From assembly GCA_019095985.1 (NCBI GenBank), contig CM032661.1:4494492-4558491 (forward strand): a DNA stretch of 64,000 nt, in the 5' to 3' direction. Position numbers and translations under genes: made by a program. Source of the DNA: Streblospio benedicti. Its lineage: Eukaryota > Annelida > Polychaeta > Spionida > Spionidae. The notes below the pieces were generated by a model. It had not been told where the DNA came from, ran no database searches, and was given only the letters and a program-made list of their open reading frames with translations. Shown in pieces: positions 1 through 11,811 of the stretch (its first letter is position 1; each line of letters opens with the position of its first letter).

Positions 1-499
1 GTAACTGTGGTGTCTGAGGTGAATACAGTGCGACCTCGCTCAGTGGCAACAGCAGCTGTTGGTAAACTGGGTACAAACGCGTCTCTCTTCTGTAGTTCCA
101 GTGGTTTTTCAATTATTATCCTGACTTTGAATGAACGAGACTGCAACTCGTTTTTTAGTTTGACGATTTCACTGATATGTTCGTATTTCCAAGGTTTTGC
201 TGTATTGTTTTGAATAGCTCAACAGTTTTATTTCCTCGAGGTGGAGTTTTTAACATCAATTCCCCCGCAGCAATGTAAAGTATGCAGATTTATTTCGCAG
301 GAGCCTTGCGTTAGAAATTCCTGTTCTCTAGTGGTGATGCTTTTAAACTTTGTGAAATTTTTCTTCACGTAGACTTAATATAATATAATGTCACAATGTG
401 CATGTGTATACGCATGTTCATCACCTATTTACGTTATCCTTTCACATCAGGGGAAGTAACCAGTTGTAACTAGTTGATCACTATACTCACTATAGTCCA

Positions 500-765
500 A
501 TGAGCCGTGAGATCTTCAAAATTTACACCAGATCATTACTCCATATGTCAAGTTATCACAAACAGCAAAGTGCCTTGAAGAGCAAAGGCTGGATGAAAAA
601 CCTCAATAGTACTCATGTTATCTTTTACTAAGAGTCTTTGTGTACGTAAAAAGTAAGTTTCTGTGTCACTAACATAATGTTGGTTTATGCATAGTACTCA
701 TGTTGTTGTTCAACAAGCCTTGAAGACTTCAAAACTTACACCAGATCATTAACCCAATTGAGCCT
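500..765 (+). repeat. Degenerate local duplication
   Basis: CTTCAAAATTTACACCAGAT, then CATTA near 513 recurs as CTTCAAAACTTACACCAGAT near 727, and ATAGTACTCATGTT recurs near 606 and 694. The order is not simply collinear, so several small events are likely. Confidence 0.5.
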
Positions 766-2215
766 CGCATAATAATTACAGGTGATCCTATGTCTATTTT
801 GATATCTGATAGCTCAAATTTAAGAATAACTCAAGATATAAACCATTTTTGTTCATAATATGTGACGTTTTAAACACCCGATAACTCAAAATTTCACAAC
901 TCAAAATTTTTCCTCATACATATGTATCAAGTTCTTTATATTAGGTCTAACTGTATCCAGACTGATGTAATCAGTCACTGGTACAAAAGCAGATAAATAC
1001 GGCAGTGTAGATCCGTGGTTATTAAATCATTAGTTCAGAGGGAGCTGGTGACAGCTAGAGCACAATACAAAAACATAATGACCATTGGGAGTATAAACAA
1101 ATCAGCAGAGTGATGGATGTGGCCTTGACCTGGGTCACCATGCACCCACGGTTTGCTTAAGTCAAGGTCACACATTCCCGAATTTCGATGCTAAATCCGT
1201 TGTGGTATTGTCACCATTGTTAACTGGCACATTGTCTGGTTGTAGATGGGATTTTTAAGAGGTGGAATCATCGTTTCTTCATCTTATTTCTCATTTGCTA
1301 CTGCATGTTGAAAGTTTGGAAAGGAATATTTGTGACTGTGGGACTGGGGCTTTAGAACCAGAGGCCAGATCCTCATAATAGTGATAAAATTGTGAGGTTA
1401 TGGGGGGAGTTACAGAGAAGATTAAGACATATGATTGTTTTTTGTGTTCTCAACAGAAGTACAGATAGACAAATAGCAAATAAGACAAGTATCCAACTTA
1501 GAGGGAGGGCAGAGCTAGCTTTTGAGTTATAAAACATTGCACAAATTCTTAGCGTTAGCTCATCTAATATAGGAAAAAGGCACGTAACACGGCCTAAACA
1601 TCAAAGGTACGTATTGTATCATTCTTAAAGAACCTTTTGCAGCAAACGGGGGTTCGATCATACACACTTTGTTAACGATGATAACACACACTAAGTCCTA
1701 CATCTAAAAAAACGTGCTGTAGCTCAAACGATGAAGAAAAACCAATTCTAAAAAATAAACAGGGGCGCGTACGGCGTAAAACAAACAAGGGTGCGTACCT
1801 TGGCTCCGATCAGACGCTGGTCTCCTGCTGCTTCGGCACGTGACATGTTGACGACAAACGGTGACGGTGACGACGACGACAAAAGGTGAACACACGACAC
1901 GAGGGTGACTGTAGATTATAGCGGGTAATCACACAACCACGGAAGAAGAATCCGAGTTAGGTAGAGGAGCACACAAACGCACACTTTGACGGAGATATGA
2001 GGCAGCGACGGCTGATGCTGGCACTGACTGGTGAACTAGTGGCCGGTGCAGTACAACTGGACGGGCTTTAAACTGCCAGCTAGAACGTTCTCGTGCCGGC
2101 AGGGCTGTTGTTGATGAGTAGTTTCTGTGGCACAGTATTAAGGCTTGAGTCAGCAGCAGCACACAGCTGGTTCATTCCAGTGGATGGCATTGGGGGCCGG
2201 GCGTTTGATGTTTGT

Positions 2216-2228
2216 GGGGGGGGGGGGG
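2216..2228 (+). repeat. Poly(G) run of 13
   Basis: 13 consecutive G residues in an otherwise AT-rich region; prone to length error in assembly. Confidence 0.8.
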
Positions 2229-2299
2229 TAGAGGCTTGGTATAATGTAGAAAAAGATTTTTTTTAATGTTTTTTTAGTCGTAATTGTGTGGGAAAGAGT

Positions 2300-2454
2300 G
2301 CTGCTTGGGATGATGGTATCATTCTGGTCTCACAACCTTAGGGTCGTGAGTTCGAGTCCCGTCATGGCCACTTGATATAGTAAAATGGAAGATGTCTCTT
2401 CAGCTATGTCAATACAGTGGTAGGAGCTTGCTTGGCAGAACAGAGAGAGAGTAG
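2300..2454 (+). mobile_element. tRNA-derived SINE, family 1, full copy with target-site duplication
   Basis: Body starts GCTGCTTGGGATGATGG and has a tRNA-like head with the B-box GAGTTCGAGTCCCG at about 2347-2360. A unique tail follows containing CTTCAGCTATGTCAATACAG and ending in a short GA repeat instead of poly(A). It is flanked by an exact 18-bp direct repeat, AATTGTGTGGGAAAGAGT, at 2282-2299 and 2455-2472. The perfect duplication marks a fairly recent L1-type or related retroposition. Confidence 0.85.
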
Positions 2455-3879
2455 AATTGTGTGGGAAAGAGTTTGTGGACCGTGTTGTTTGAAATCAAAT
2501 GTTTGTTTTTAGCAAAGCAGAAGATGTGAAAAAAAGTGATATTAAAAGTTTTTGAAGTTTGAAGATCCTAAGAGTAAATTCGTGAATGAACACAATTTTT
2601 GTGAGTGTGTTTGTAAACATTTATCAATCAAACATTGTATTAGTATTTACATAATATGATATGATTATCATAAAGCTGAACATAGACATCCAATATATCG
2701 ATATGAAATAAAGTCTATGATCGCATTCCGTTGCTTAGTCAATTTCTCAAAGTCTGAAAAAGATGTGAGAGGAAATGTTTGACTAATTGCATTTATGATC
2801 CATATGTATGTTAAACTTGAGCCTAATAAATTGATATTTACATTAAATGTTTGACTCTGGATGAGAAGACCTCCCCCTGAATATCTAATGGCCAGCTAGC
2901 TAGCAATGCTAGCATTCATTGCCGGCTGCAGCAGATTCTTGAGATGAGATGCGGATTTCGAGGAGGAGGCAAGATGTCTGCTGTTATGTTGCCGTGGCAG
3001 CAGTAGCAGACAACACTTAATATGCAAATTAGATCATTAATTATTGATGATGTACACATGCTTTGGTTACATAGACAAATACTGTGCTTTATCACTTGAT
3101 ATTGCTCTACATTGTGCCTATGTCATAGGAACCACTAAAAAACATTTATTAACATTAACTAAACAAATATGTATTTACCCTTTTAGACAGTTTTGATCAC
3201 TACATCCAGTTTTACGTGTAATGTAAGACATATTAGAATCATTTGTGAAAAGTGAGTTTCTGAGCCTTAAATGTTGCACTTTTGTTTTGTTCGCTTGACC
3301 CTTTAACTTATACTTGAAGGTTGAGTAATTGATACTTCAGAATATGACTCGGTGTGGACTGGTTAGGACAGTCCAGTAGCCCTGGACCACTAGAAGCTGA
3401 GTGCGGGCTTTCTTTTATGTCATTGGGCTGAATTCTGTGCTGTTTTCAATGTGTGGATATGAACAACTTTTAATCTGGAATACAATTGTAACAGTGTTAG
3501 GAATGCAGGCACCAGGTGTCCAGATCCTCATGGCCCTGTGCTTCCTTATGCAGATTGTGGCCACTTCATGTAAACAACAATAAAAGTCCAAAGGTGGAGA
3601 CTTCACCGCAGAAAAAGACGCAGGTAAAAGTCGTCCTGTCAACATCAGAACGTGCACTCTCGAGTGTAGAAAGGTTCACATCTTGCCACCAGCTCTATAT
3701 TGGCTGCGGAGGTTAACGGTTTGTTTTATGACCTATACAATTTACAATATTGTTTACAACATTCTGTGGTGTTCCTCCCCGGACAGGCGATTGTACTACG
3801 TTAAATGTCAGCGTTTGAGTATTTTGACATTTCGGTCGGGAAATGATTTTATTGAGCTCGGAACAATGAGTAATAGAGA

Positions 3880-3985
3880 CGCAGGATGGACAGAATACAG
3901 TAGGATTTTGCTAGTAGGACCACACGTGGGATTGAACTCAAGTGGTCGCAATAGGGAGATGATCTCTTCATTGAGGTTCATGGTG
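3880..3985 (-). mobile_element. Possible decayed SINE family-1 head
   Basis: The minus strand has GAGTTCAATCCCACGTGTGG followed by TAGCAAAATCC, loosely parallel to the SINE family-1 B-box and the AGTAAAATGG segment after it. Similarity is weak and the tail is not recognisable. Confidence 0.25.
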
Positions 3986-4784
3986 GTATCTTTGTGAAGG
4001 GTTGGGACAGCGAGAAATGATGTGTTTATAGAGGTATGTCGTCTGTAAAGGATGTGCTATTGTATCACACTAAGTAGGTTCGTGCATCATCAGTTAGTAG
4101 GCACCCTCGTCTATTTCGGGCTTATTCAAATCACAAGTTATTGAAAATACCTGTAAAATGAAGACTCAAATTTTGATGGAAAACCAATGAAAGCATCACA
4201 AAATTTTAGCTTCAGCCATGTCAAACATAGGCCTACAATGTGGCCAAGCAAGAAAAAAATGTTATCGCTTTTATTTGCGACGTAAGTCTAACCGGCAAAT
4301 TCTTCCAGCTAAAATCAAACTTCTAACCCAGGGGGAGATTTGTAAAACTGGATTATGTACAATGTGAAAGAGACTGCCATAGACCTACGATGGTTAGGAG
4401 GTGGTTGTGAACTGTGTTTGCTCTGAATATGTGACTGCAAACTCATCACAAATGGCATCTAGGTGGTGGTGCAAACAACGACTATCTGAGGTATGATCTA
4501 CGTGATACATATAGAAAATATGCGTACGGTAGACACGAAATATCGCAAAATCAAAATGAAAGAAAAAAAGCAATATTGAAGATCAGAGATACCATACACT
4601 TCTTCAATAAGGAAAATGAAAGTGTTGAGGTGGTGAGTCAATACTGTGTTCAAATTTCATACATTCCAAATTGAACACTGAATGTGTATGATTTAAGAGT
4701 GTTTATTTCAGATAATAGTTATTAATATAAAGGCTGTTGAAGGAGGATTTTTATACGTATATGTAGAAAGGTATACAGTATTTT

Positions 4785-4855
4785 AATCGATTTGGGTTTG
4801 AGTCCCAGCTGTGTGATATATGTACCTCTATAGACTTGGAGAAAGAATCCTCTAA
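4785..4855 (+). mobile_element. tRNA-derived SINE, family 2, fragment
   Basis: B-box GGGTTTGAGTCCCAGC, then TGTGTGATATATGTACC, then GACTTGGAGAAAGAATCCTC. The same order of motifs recurs at 25130-25228 and, inverted, at 23425-23485. Only the 3' part of the tRNA-like head and the start of the body remain. Confidence 0.55.
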
Positions 4856-5694
4856 TATCAATACGGACAAAAAATTATCAAAATAGAGATAAGATTCTTG
4901 TGGAAATAATCTTCAGTTTTGGATTGCTGCTTTTACATGAAAATGCTATGGCATGCGTATGGCTAGAAATATCATTCATGTTAAATGATACATGCAATTA
5001 TACACTTGAAGGCCAGAATCGTCAACATGCAAATCATCATAGAAACTAATAGGAGTTTCTGCGAATTTTCATACCTGCGATTACTAGTTATTACCGCAAG
5101 AAGCCAAGACAATGGCAATAATCACTCCATTGTTATTTGATTTGTGAAGATCGGAGGTGTTGGAGGCTGCTCTTACGTGGGATGCTGTTGTCTTGTGCCA
5201 GGTATAGCATCATGTGTATTTTTCCGTCTGCTGGTATTGTGTGTATCATTGTGAATGGACGTAACCAACATTTATGATAGAAAGAATATTGCTATTGTGT
5301 GAAGGTTTTGTTTCTATGTGAAAGGCTGCTGTGTCATGCGTGCACCAGTGTACGATGCTATAAAGTACAATACTATTGTCGCATGCGTGTGTAGTTTTAT
5401 GTACTCTTATGTGTAGTTTTGTGTACACCTATGGCAGCGTATGATGACATGTGTGCCAGACATTGTACATGCGCTTGTGGCATAAAACTTTATACGATAA
5501 TTATCCACGTGGATGTGCGTGGAAACGTGCGCAGAAAAGTTTTTTCTCTTATGTGCATCTGTAGAATAAAGACTTCAAATTTTACATGCAGTTAAGATGT
5601 ATAGAGCTATTTATTGGTATGCAATGCTGTTCTTGTAGGACGAAAATAATCAATTCTCGTCTTTAGTTCCAACGGGTTTTCTTGCCTGCTTGAT

Positions 5695-5850
5695 TCCGAG
5701 AATAAAGGCTAAAATAAGCTCAAATTAACCACAATCGATTCAATGAGGAGAGGATGCATCGAATATTCATCGTGGTAAATTCGAGCTTCTGTTTCCCTTT
5801 ATTCTACAAAATAGCTGTAACACGATGTACTACTTTAGCAGCTGCGTGAG
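5695..5850. mobile_element. TTAA-type MITE, copy with eroded ends
   Basis: Inverted arms GAATAAAGGCTAAAATAAGC and CTTTATTCTAC enclose CTCAAATTAACC and GGTAAATTCGAGCTT. The right flank GATGTACTACTTTAGCAGC is the usual subterminal block. Both termini are eroded. Confidence 0.7.
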
Positions 5851-6022
5851 AAATCGTATAAATTGGATTCTCCAACCATCGTGGGGAGTATGTGTTAATC
5901 AATGCTTCCTCCATAATGGCAGATAATGGGAATTCCTGCAAGTGGAGATGGTCACTTGGGTGCTAAATGCTGGCTGCCAGAAGCTTACAATTGCTGAACA
6001 GTCCACTGATTTTAATTTCAAC

Positions 6023-6202
6023 TGCTGCAGCTTAACATAAAGCTCAAAATAAGCTTAAATTTACAAAGACTGATATCTGATTTACCTGAACGTTCTTGTA
6101 TTATTAAATTAGACATCGATTTGCAAAATTTAAGCTTATTTTAAACATTATTCTAACGGGAGTAGTAGCATCATGTACTATTTTAGGGACTTGAGAGTTA
6201 AC
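6023..6202. mobile_element. TTAA-type MITE, copy
   Basis: Left arm CTGCAGCTTAACATAAAGC and AAGCTTAAATTTAC; right arm AAATTTAAGCTTATTTT, then ATCATGTACTATTTTAGGGAC, then TTGAGAGTTAAC. About 170 bp downstream of the copy at 5695-5850 and in the same orientation, so a clustered insertion or a tandem duplication. Confidence 0.65.
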
Positions 6203-6442
6203 AATTTTGAGCAACCCCATTATTGTGTTTGGGTAGTTTTTCTTTCTTGTAAAGAATACAAAATGAATCCTAACAAAGTAATCCTCTGTTAATCTTTCTT
6301 TTTTGTTTAATTTTATTTATCAAATATGAAATTACCAAAAGTAATTTCAGTAATGGAAGCCTTTCTATTTTCCAATTGTGAATAATTTAATCTGCTTTTT
6401 GGGGAAAAATAAATATAAAGTGAAACCCCATTGAGTATCTTT

Positions 6443-6530
6443 AATCCTTTAATGGCTAAAGTAGTATGTGCTGCTAATATTGCAGCATCAAATAAAGCCT
6501 AACATAAGCACAAATTGAGCACAATGAATG
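6443..6530. mobile_element. TTAA-type MITE, left-end fragment
   Basis: TTTAATCCTTTAATGGCTAA, then AGTAGTATGTGCTGCTAATA and ATAAAGCCTAACATAAGC correspond to the left terminus through the inner arm. The second half is missing. Confidence 0.6.
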
Positions 6531-8053
6531 TGTGAATGTTCTGTCGTCACGTTTCTGCTGTATTTTATGCTTGTGACATAAACTTGCTACAGAAATATCG
6601 TAAAACAATAGGTATTGACTATTGTTCAAGTAAGTGTGCGAAACCAACGTCTATCTGTGTGTCTTTATATATATATTATTATGGCTGATTCTGTTTCCAA
6701 GGAAACCCACACGTCACAATTCACGTGACAACACACCAGCGAGGTGAAAACATTGTCACGTGCCATACAAATGCACGGGAACCTGGACATTTTTTGACAG
6801 TGCAAGAGAGAAAATCTTGTTAATTTGGTAATACTTTTTATATCAGTGTTGGTTCATGGGTATCTATCTCATTACACTCATTGCCCACGTAGTCAATGCA
6901 GTCCGAAAATAGATGAGGATCGTAATTCTGAACCCTCCCTAAAGCTTTGTTTTTTTCAATTATCAGTTATTGAAAAGAAAGTTGATGAAAAGTATTCGAT
7001 TTGTAATAATGAAGATTTTTTTTTCCTTGAAGCAAATCGAGTTGAATGAAGCTAAATAAAATGTGTTATTGATTAATTAAGTCTGCCATTATTTTAATTG
7101 ATGTCTGTTTGATTTTTTCAGGTAAAATGTTTTGCTGAACTTACGTGCGCAGTAATATAAGGTATTTTTTGTTGTTGATTTTTATGATTAGAAATTCTTC
7201 AAGTAGATATTTGTGAAGTGCCATGCAAAATTCAATTCGGCTGTTAACTTTATCCATGGTTACAAGTTACACTGTCTGTTTTATAATCTCACAAAAGTCA
7301 ATAGTCTTAATCAGAGCATTACGTTTCAAAGTATTGAATCCATTAGAAACATGCATTAGATAAATAGCCCCAAAATAATCCATGCTTCAGAAAGGTAAAT
7401 TTTATAGCTACAAAATATTCTAGTTTTACAGTATCTAGTGTTGTGAGTTCTACTGTAAAGTTCTGCTCATAAATTGATGAAACTTGATGAATTCTCTGTG
7501 CGACATCCTCATTACCACGCGGGGGTTGGGTTTCGCCTGCTATTGCCAGCAGTAAATATCAGAAATGTTGCTGTTACGCAGGAAAAAATAGTTTCTTTTT
7601 TTTATTTATTTTCGGTTTGCATTGGTGTTGTTTTTTGTGAAAATAGAATGATCGAAGAACGTTAGAGGGAAAAAAAAAACATAAGTGCATGCAATACCAC
7701 CGGAGAAAGGCCCACTCTTGCGTAAAGGCACACAGTCATATTGAATATCAGTTCTATTATAACATGGTATTTTTCAGTACATAGTCTTGTGAAAATCAAA
7801 TGACTCACACAACATTATAATACATGCTCATGTAAAACCCTTGGCTAAACCCCCTGTTCTTTGAATGAGTTATGTAAAGGCTAAGGCTGCATCTCAAAAC
7901 ATCAAGCTTTATTTGAGGAAATTTCTGCTTTATATGAAAATATTAGTGCATATCATGGACAACGTAGACACGAACAGCAGAAGATTCACATTCCACGTTC
8001 TGCCGGAGGAAGCTTCTGTTGTGCTGGATATTTTTGTTGCTGTCGTCATCTGA

Positions 8054-8345
8054 GTTGTTCCTGTTGTTGGCTTTGTTGATACTGTTGTTTTTGTTGTTGT
8101 AGGTTTTGTTGTTGATGCTGTTGTTGGTTCTATTGTTGTGGATTTCGTTGTTGTTGATTTCGTTGTTGTCGTTGTTGTTAGCTCTGTTGTTCGTTCTGTT
8201 GTTGTCGTTGTTGTTAGCTCTGTTGTTGTTGTTCGTTCTGTTGTTGTTGATGGTTTTGTTGATGGTTTTACTGATTTTGTTGTTCGTGTTGTTGTTGGTG
8301 ATGGTTTTGTTGATGGTTTTGCTGGTTCTGTTGTAGTTGGTCGTG
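8054..8345 (+). repeat. Imperfect GTT trinucleotide array
   Basis: About 290 bp of (GTT)n with frequent GTC, GAT and TCT interruptions, plus larger internal duplications (GTTGTTAGCTCTGTTGTT; GATGGTTTTGTTGATGG). It creates long stop-free frames on both strands (Leu- or Val-rich on +, Asn-rich on -) that are repeat artefacts. Confidence 0.85.
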
Positions 8346-9305
8346 TTGGGATTGGCTGTCTGCAAATACTGGGGTATAAAACAAAATGATTAATTATTAA
8401 ATTATCTTCACAAGTTCATTGTTATCTCAAATAAGATTCTTCAAAGAAAAATCCCCAGAAATTATTAAATTATCTAAAGGTTCACATCCATATTTCCAAA
8501 TAACACCATTCACAAACAGACAGTTTCAATTGACCAAAGCTTCAAAATAAAAGCCCATCAGGTTTTTAGATGTATATTTAAGTCGATCAACTTTCCCAAT
8601 ATAGCAAATGTGAGATATTGAATGGACCCAAATTTTGTAAAATATCAAAATGAAGTTCTTTACCTAGCGTAGAGACGGATAGTAAAAACAGCAGCTTTAA
8701 GCTTGTGTACAGCATGGTGATATCGCCTCAATGATGCAGTCGTGTATCTGTCATTATCAGTTATCAATACTCAGTCAGTACCCAAGATAAGAATTCACTG
8801 AGTGTTATGATATTGAAAATAGTCAAGTCAAATTTTTACCATGTTAGAAATTGTGATTGCCTGGATTCTCTGTCAACTGTAGAAAATAGATGATATGCAC
8901 ATGTCCATGGAAAAACCCGCTTATGTAAAAGCCCAGCCCCTGAATTTGATAAGTCTCAATCCAGCTCTTCCCTTGAGACTTTAATACGTCAATGTTCGGA
9001 GTGTTGTAATTCGTTGTACTGGCATAACATCAAGGACGTATTTGACAAACTGACCAGGTATAACCAGAAGCTCATAATGCTGAGCTATGGGTGTCTGATA
9101 TTATAACCTTTGCTTAATGTTTAGCATCGTACAGTGGTGAGTCAGCCCCGTACAACTGTGTCAGTTTGCGAATCAATCATGTTGGCGATTCTATTTTTCA
9201 ACTGGTTCATTGGTTTGAAGCTATTATTATGTGACAGGTTTAGAATGTGAACTGACAGCAAGAAAAATGGAATTTGTGGTGATGTTATTACAATGAAACT
9301 TCCAA

Positions 9306-9477
9306 TTCAGACAACTTCTATAAGGAGACTATATACGAGGTCATTGCAATAAACAGACAATTTTTCACAGTCCCAAATACTCATAAAAAGACCACCATGA
9401 ACCACCATAAATATACCCCTTTGGTGAGACCATACGAGCCCATCCACGGGATGGTCCTAATAGAGATGTTCTACACC
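9306..9477. mobile_element. pogo/Tigger-like MITE, decayed copy
   Basis: Left CAGACAACTTCTATAAGGAG, interior AATTTTTCACAGTCCCAAAT (shared with 38788-38972), right GATGGTCCTAATAGAGATGT, then TCTACACC. Terminal bases and TA sites are eroded. Confidence 0.6.
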
Positions 9478-9733
9478 AGAACGAATTATTTTCTGCAGAT
9501 GCTGGCAGAGAATTTGGGAAAAATGAGTATGTATTTTTAGGTGTTTCCGTTAGTACTCGAACACATGCGCTTGCATATCTTTTTTTTACAAACCACAGGT
9601 AACCACAAGTTATTACGTAAGAGTTGAGCTGTGAGTTCATGTTTGAGATGTCGCCAGTTAGACAGGTTATGAAAGTAGGTCGCCTGCAGGTACTTGAGTT
9701 ATCTTATGAAAGTAGTTTGATGTATGAACAGCC

Positions 9734-9905
9734 GGCTCCTTGGGATGATGGTGTCATTCTGGTCTCACAGCCACAGGGTTGTGAGGTCGAGTCCTGTCAG
9801 GGCCATTTGATGTAGTAGTTAAATGGAAGCTTAGGGTTGTAAAAGCTGTCTTCAGCTATGTCAATACAGTGGTAGGAACTTGTTGGTGTAGAGCACAGAG
9901 AAAAG
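9734..9905 (+). mobile_element. tRNA-derived SINE, family 1, second copy
   Basis: Shares with the copy at 2300 the head TTGGGATGATGGTGTCATTC, the B-box-like GAGGTCGAGTCC, the GGCCATTTGAT junction and the tail TTCAGCTATGTCAATACAGT. It has roughly 15 extra bases in the middle. No target-site duplication could be recognised, so it is older or its ends are eroded. Confidence 0.75.
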
Positions 9906-10031
9906 GGGATAGAGTTGAAAACTTCAGCAAGTTGAAAATGCACATGTAGTTTACAGAAAATGCTTTATGTTATTGTTTGGAGACATGACTTGTAGAACTT
10001 CCATCAAATAATCTGTGTTTTCTATGAGTTC

Positions 10032-10241
10032 AACCCTTTGTTGGCTAAAATAGTTGTGGTGTCTGCTATTGCAGTCTAAAATAAAGCATAATATAAGCTC
10101 AAATTTACCAATATGGATGTCAGATTAACCATCAATGCGTCAAGGTCAATCAGACACTCGTCTTGGTAAAGTTGAGCTTATTTTAGACTTTATTCTAGAC
10201 TGCAAAAGCAGGATGACAAACGGCTTTAGCCATGAACGGGT
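10032..10241. mobile_element. TTAA-type MITE, full copy with eroded target sites
   Basis: Left end AACCCTTTGTTGGCTAAAA, right end GGCTTTAGCCATGAACGGGT. Inner arms TGCAGTCTAAAATAAAGC and TTTATTCTAGACTGCA. The flanks read TCAA and TCAT, so the TTAA sites have mutated or been lost. An open frame crossing it (71 codons) is a by-product. Confidence 0.75.
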
Positions 10242-10262
10242 CATAAAGGATATGAAAGCTTA

Positions 10263-10708
10263 CAGGGGTCGATTTAGCTGGCTGGCCCATGGCCAGTTAA
10301 AATGGCCTGGGCCAGTTGACTCTCTTGAACTGGCCCGTTTGGCCAGTTGAAAAAACATGAATATTGGTGTCCAAAAAGTCACAGATAGGACTGTCAAGAC
10401 TCACGGTTTTTGACCATGAAATCAGCATTACAGCCAGTTCTATGATTAGTTTGGAAAAACAAGCTTATTCTTCACTAATTAGAGTGAATTGAAACAAAGT
10501 ACATAGGAATGTAATGGTATTCTTCATCGTCAGATTGCCGGTTTGTCAAAATGTTGAATAAAATCATAAAATTTGAGTTTAAAATTGAATTACTTTTTAA
10601 TATTGAACGTTTTTACATTCGGGCCAATGAATGTTAGGTGGGCCAGCTGCATTCAGTGTCAGCTGGCCCGACTGTCTAGCTGAAAATTCAGACTTAAGTC
10701 GACCCCTG
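10263..10708. mobile_element. hAT-like MITE, about 446 bp
   Basis: Left terminus CAGGGGTCGATTTAG, right terminus CTTAAGTCGACCCCTG. Near-terminal GGCCAGTT/AACTGGCC words recur in both orientations (10284-10350 and 10622-10680), typical of subterminal transposase sites. CAGGGG termini point to hAT, but the flanks AGCTTA / AGCTTT give only 5-6 matching bases instead of the expected 8-bp duplication, so the superfamily is uncertain. Confidence 0.65.
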
Positions 10709-11413
10709 AGCTTTGGGCTAGAAATGTAACATGCACCATGTAACTGATGATATATAAAAAAGCTTGTGGTGCTAAAAAAACCTCAAAGGTACAAGATGAC
10801 ACATGCAGATCGTCTTTATGAGCATCTTCAAAAGCCAATAACAGATATTTAGCTTATTGACTTTTCTTTCACTCAATGACCGCCAATATGTTTTTGTTAT
10901 GCGTTTTCTGTCAATCTTGGACCTTGACTGGTCTCTTTCTTTCAGGATTATAAGATGTTGGTCTTATCGTTTGTAGACAAAAATACATACTTGACATTGG
11001 TTTGATAGTGCACTTTCATTGTAAGGACCATTTCAATACCTAACATTTTACATGAAGGCTGTTTGCCTGAGATACCATTGCTCGGTAACAGCCCTTGGTT
11101 TTAATATACGTGACACACGACACACACGTTGCCATGTGCACACCAACAGCTGTCGTCAGGACAACCATCAATGTGTCCCCAACATTCCTGTCATTCCCGA
11201 GTCCCCACACTGTGCGTTTTCTACCAGGCTTCAAAGACGCACATTTTTAGCTATTGTAAACAAGCCATAAACCAGGACTAAAGCAGCTGAAGGTGAAAAT
11301 CACACTTGTCCGTAGGAAGTGTTAAAAGGGGACAGTCGTCATTGGTAGAAATGTCTTGGAATTTAAGCAATTGATGCAGTTGTATTCAATGCCTTTTTAT
11401 TGTCTCAGTGATA

Positions 11414-11562
11414 CAGTAAAAGTTCACTTCTATAAAGAGACCTCTCCATTTTTTCAGTCTTAAGCATCCATCAAGACTCCAACGACAACCTCCATAAATA
11501 GACCACCTGGCCTTTATCGAGACAACTTTTGGCCAGTCGGTCTTAACACAGAGGTTCTACTG
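11414..11562. mobile_element. pogo/Tigger-like MITE, 149 bp, TA-flanked
   Basis: Left CAGTAAAAGTTCACTTCTAT, then AAAGAGACC; right GGTCTTAACACAGAGGTTCT, then ACTG. TA at 11412-11413 and 11563-11564. The terminal repeats are imperfect but of the same family as 38788-38972. Confidence 0.7.
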
Positions 11563-11811
11563 TAATTTTAATTCAAACAACTCTGCAATTGAAGGTCAGA
11601 AAAGCTGTCGTTGGCAGAGAATGTCTTGGAATTCAAGGCATTGCAATTGATTGCCCTGTGATCCTACAACGTTGCATCCTACATACTGATGTACATTTTT
11701 CCTGTCTCCCTCTAATGGAACCCGCCATTGTGATTGTGTACATCTGCGATTCTTCCTTCGTCCATCTTCATCACATAGTGACTCGGCATTTTTGGACTCA
11801 GCCTCTTCCAT

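Larger units (their letters stand above)
1..2281. other. No gene recognised
   Basis: AT-rich sequence with the degenerate duplication at 500-765, one unit related to the 34-bp minisatellite (1332-1356) and a GC-richer, CpG-containing patch at about 1780-2200 with short open frames but no recognisable protein or splice pattern. Confidence 0.6.
2473..5694. other. No gene recognised
   Basis: Apart from the SINE fragments at 3880-3985 and 4785-4855, unique AT-rich sequence. A short patch at 2880-3020 is GC-richer with GCTAGC repeats and a GAGGAGGAGG run before an 11-codon frame; nothing supports a gene. Confidence 0.55.

Noticed and set aside
1704-2162. Possible CpG-rich promoter or first exon of the downstream gene
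   Set aside because: GC is only modestly raised, there is no identifiable ATG exon with a donor, and it lies 49 kb from exon A; nothing links the two.
7943-8365. 140-codon Asn-rich frame on the minus strand and Leu/Val-rich frames on the plus strand
   Set aside because: Entirely explained by the imperfect GTT/AAC trinucleotide array; no non-repeat coding sequence.
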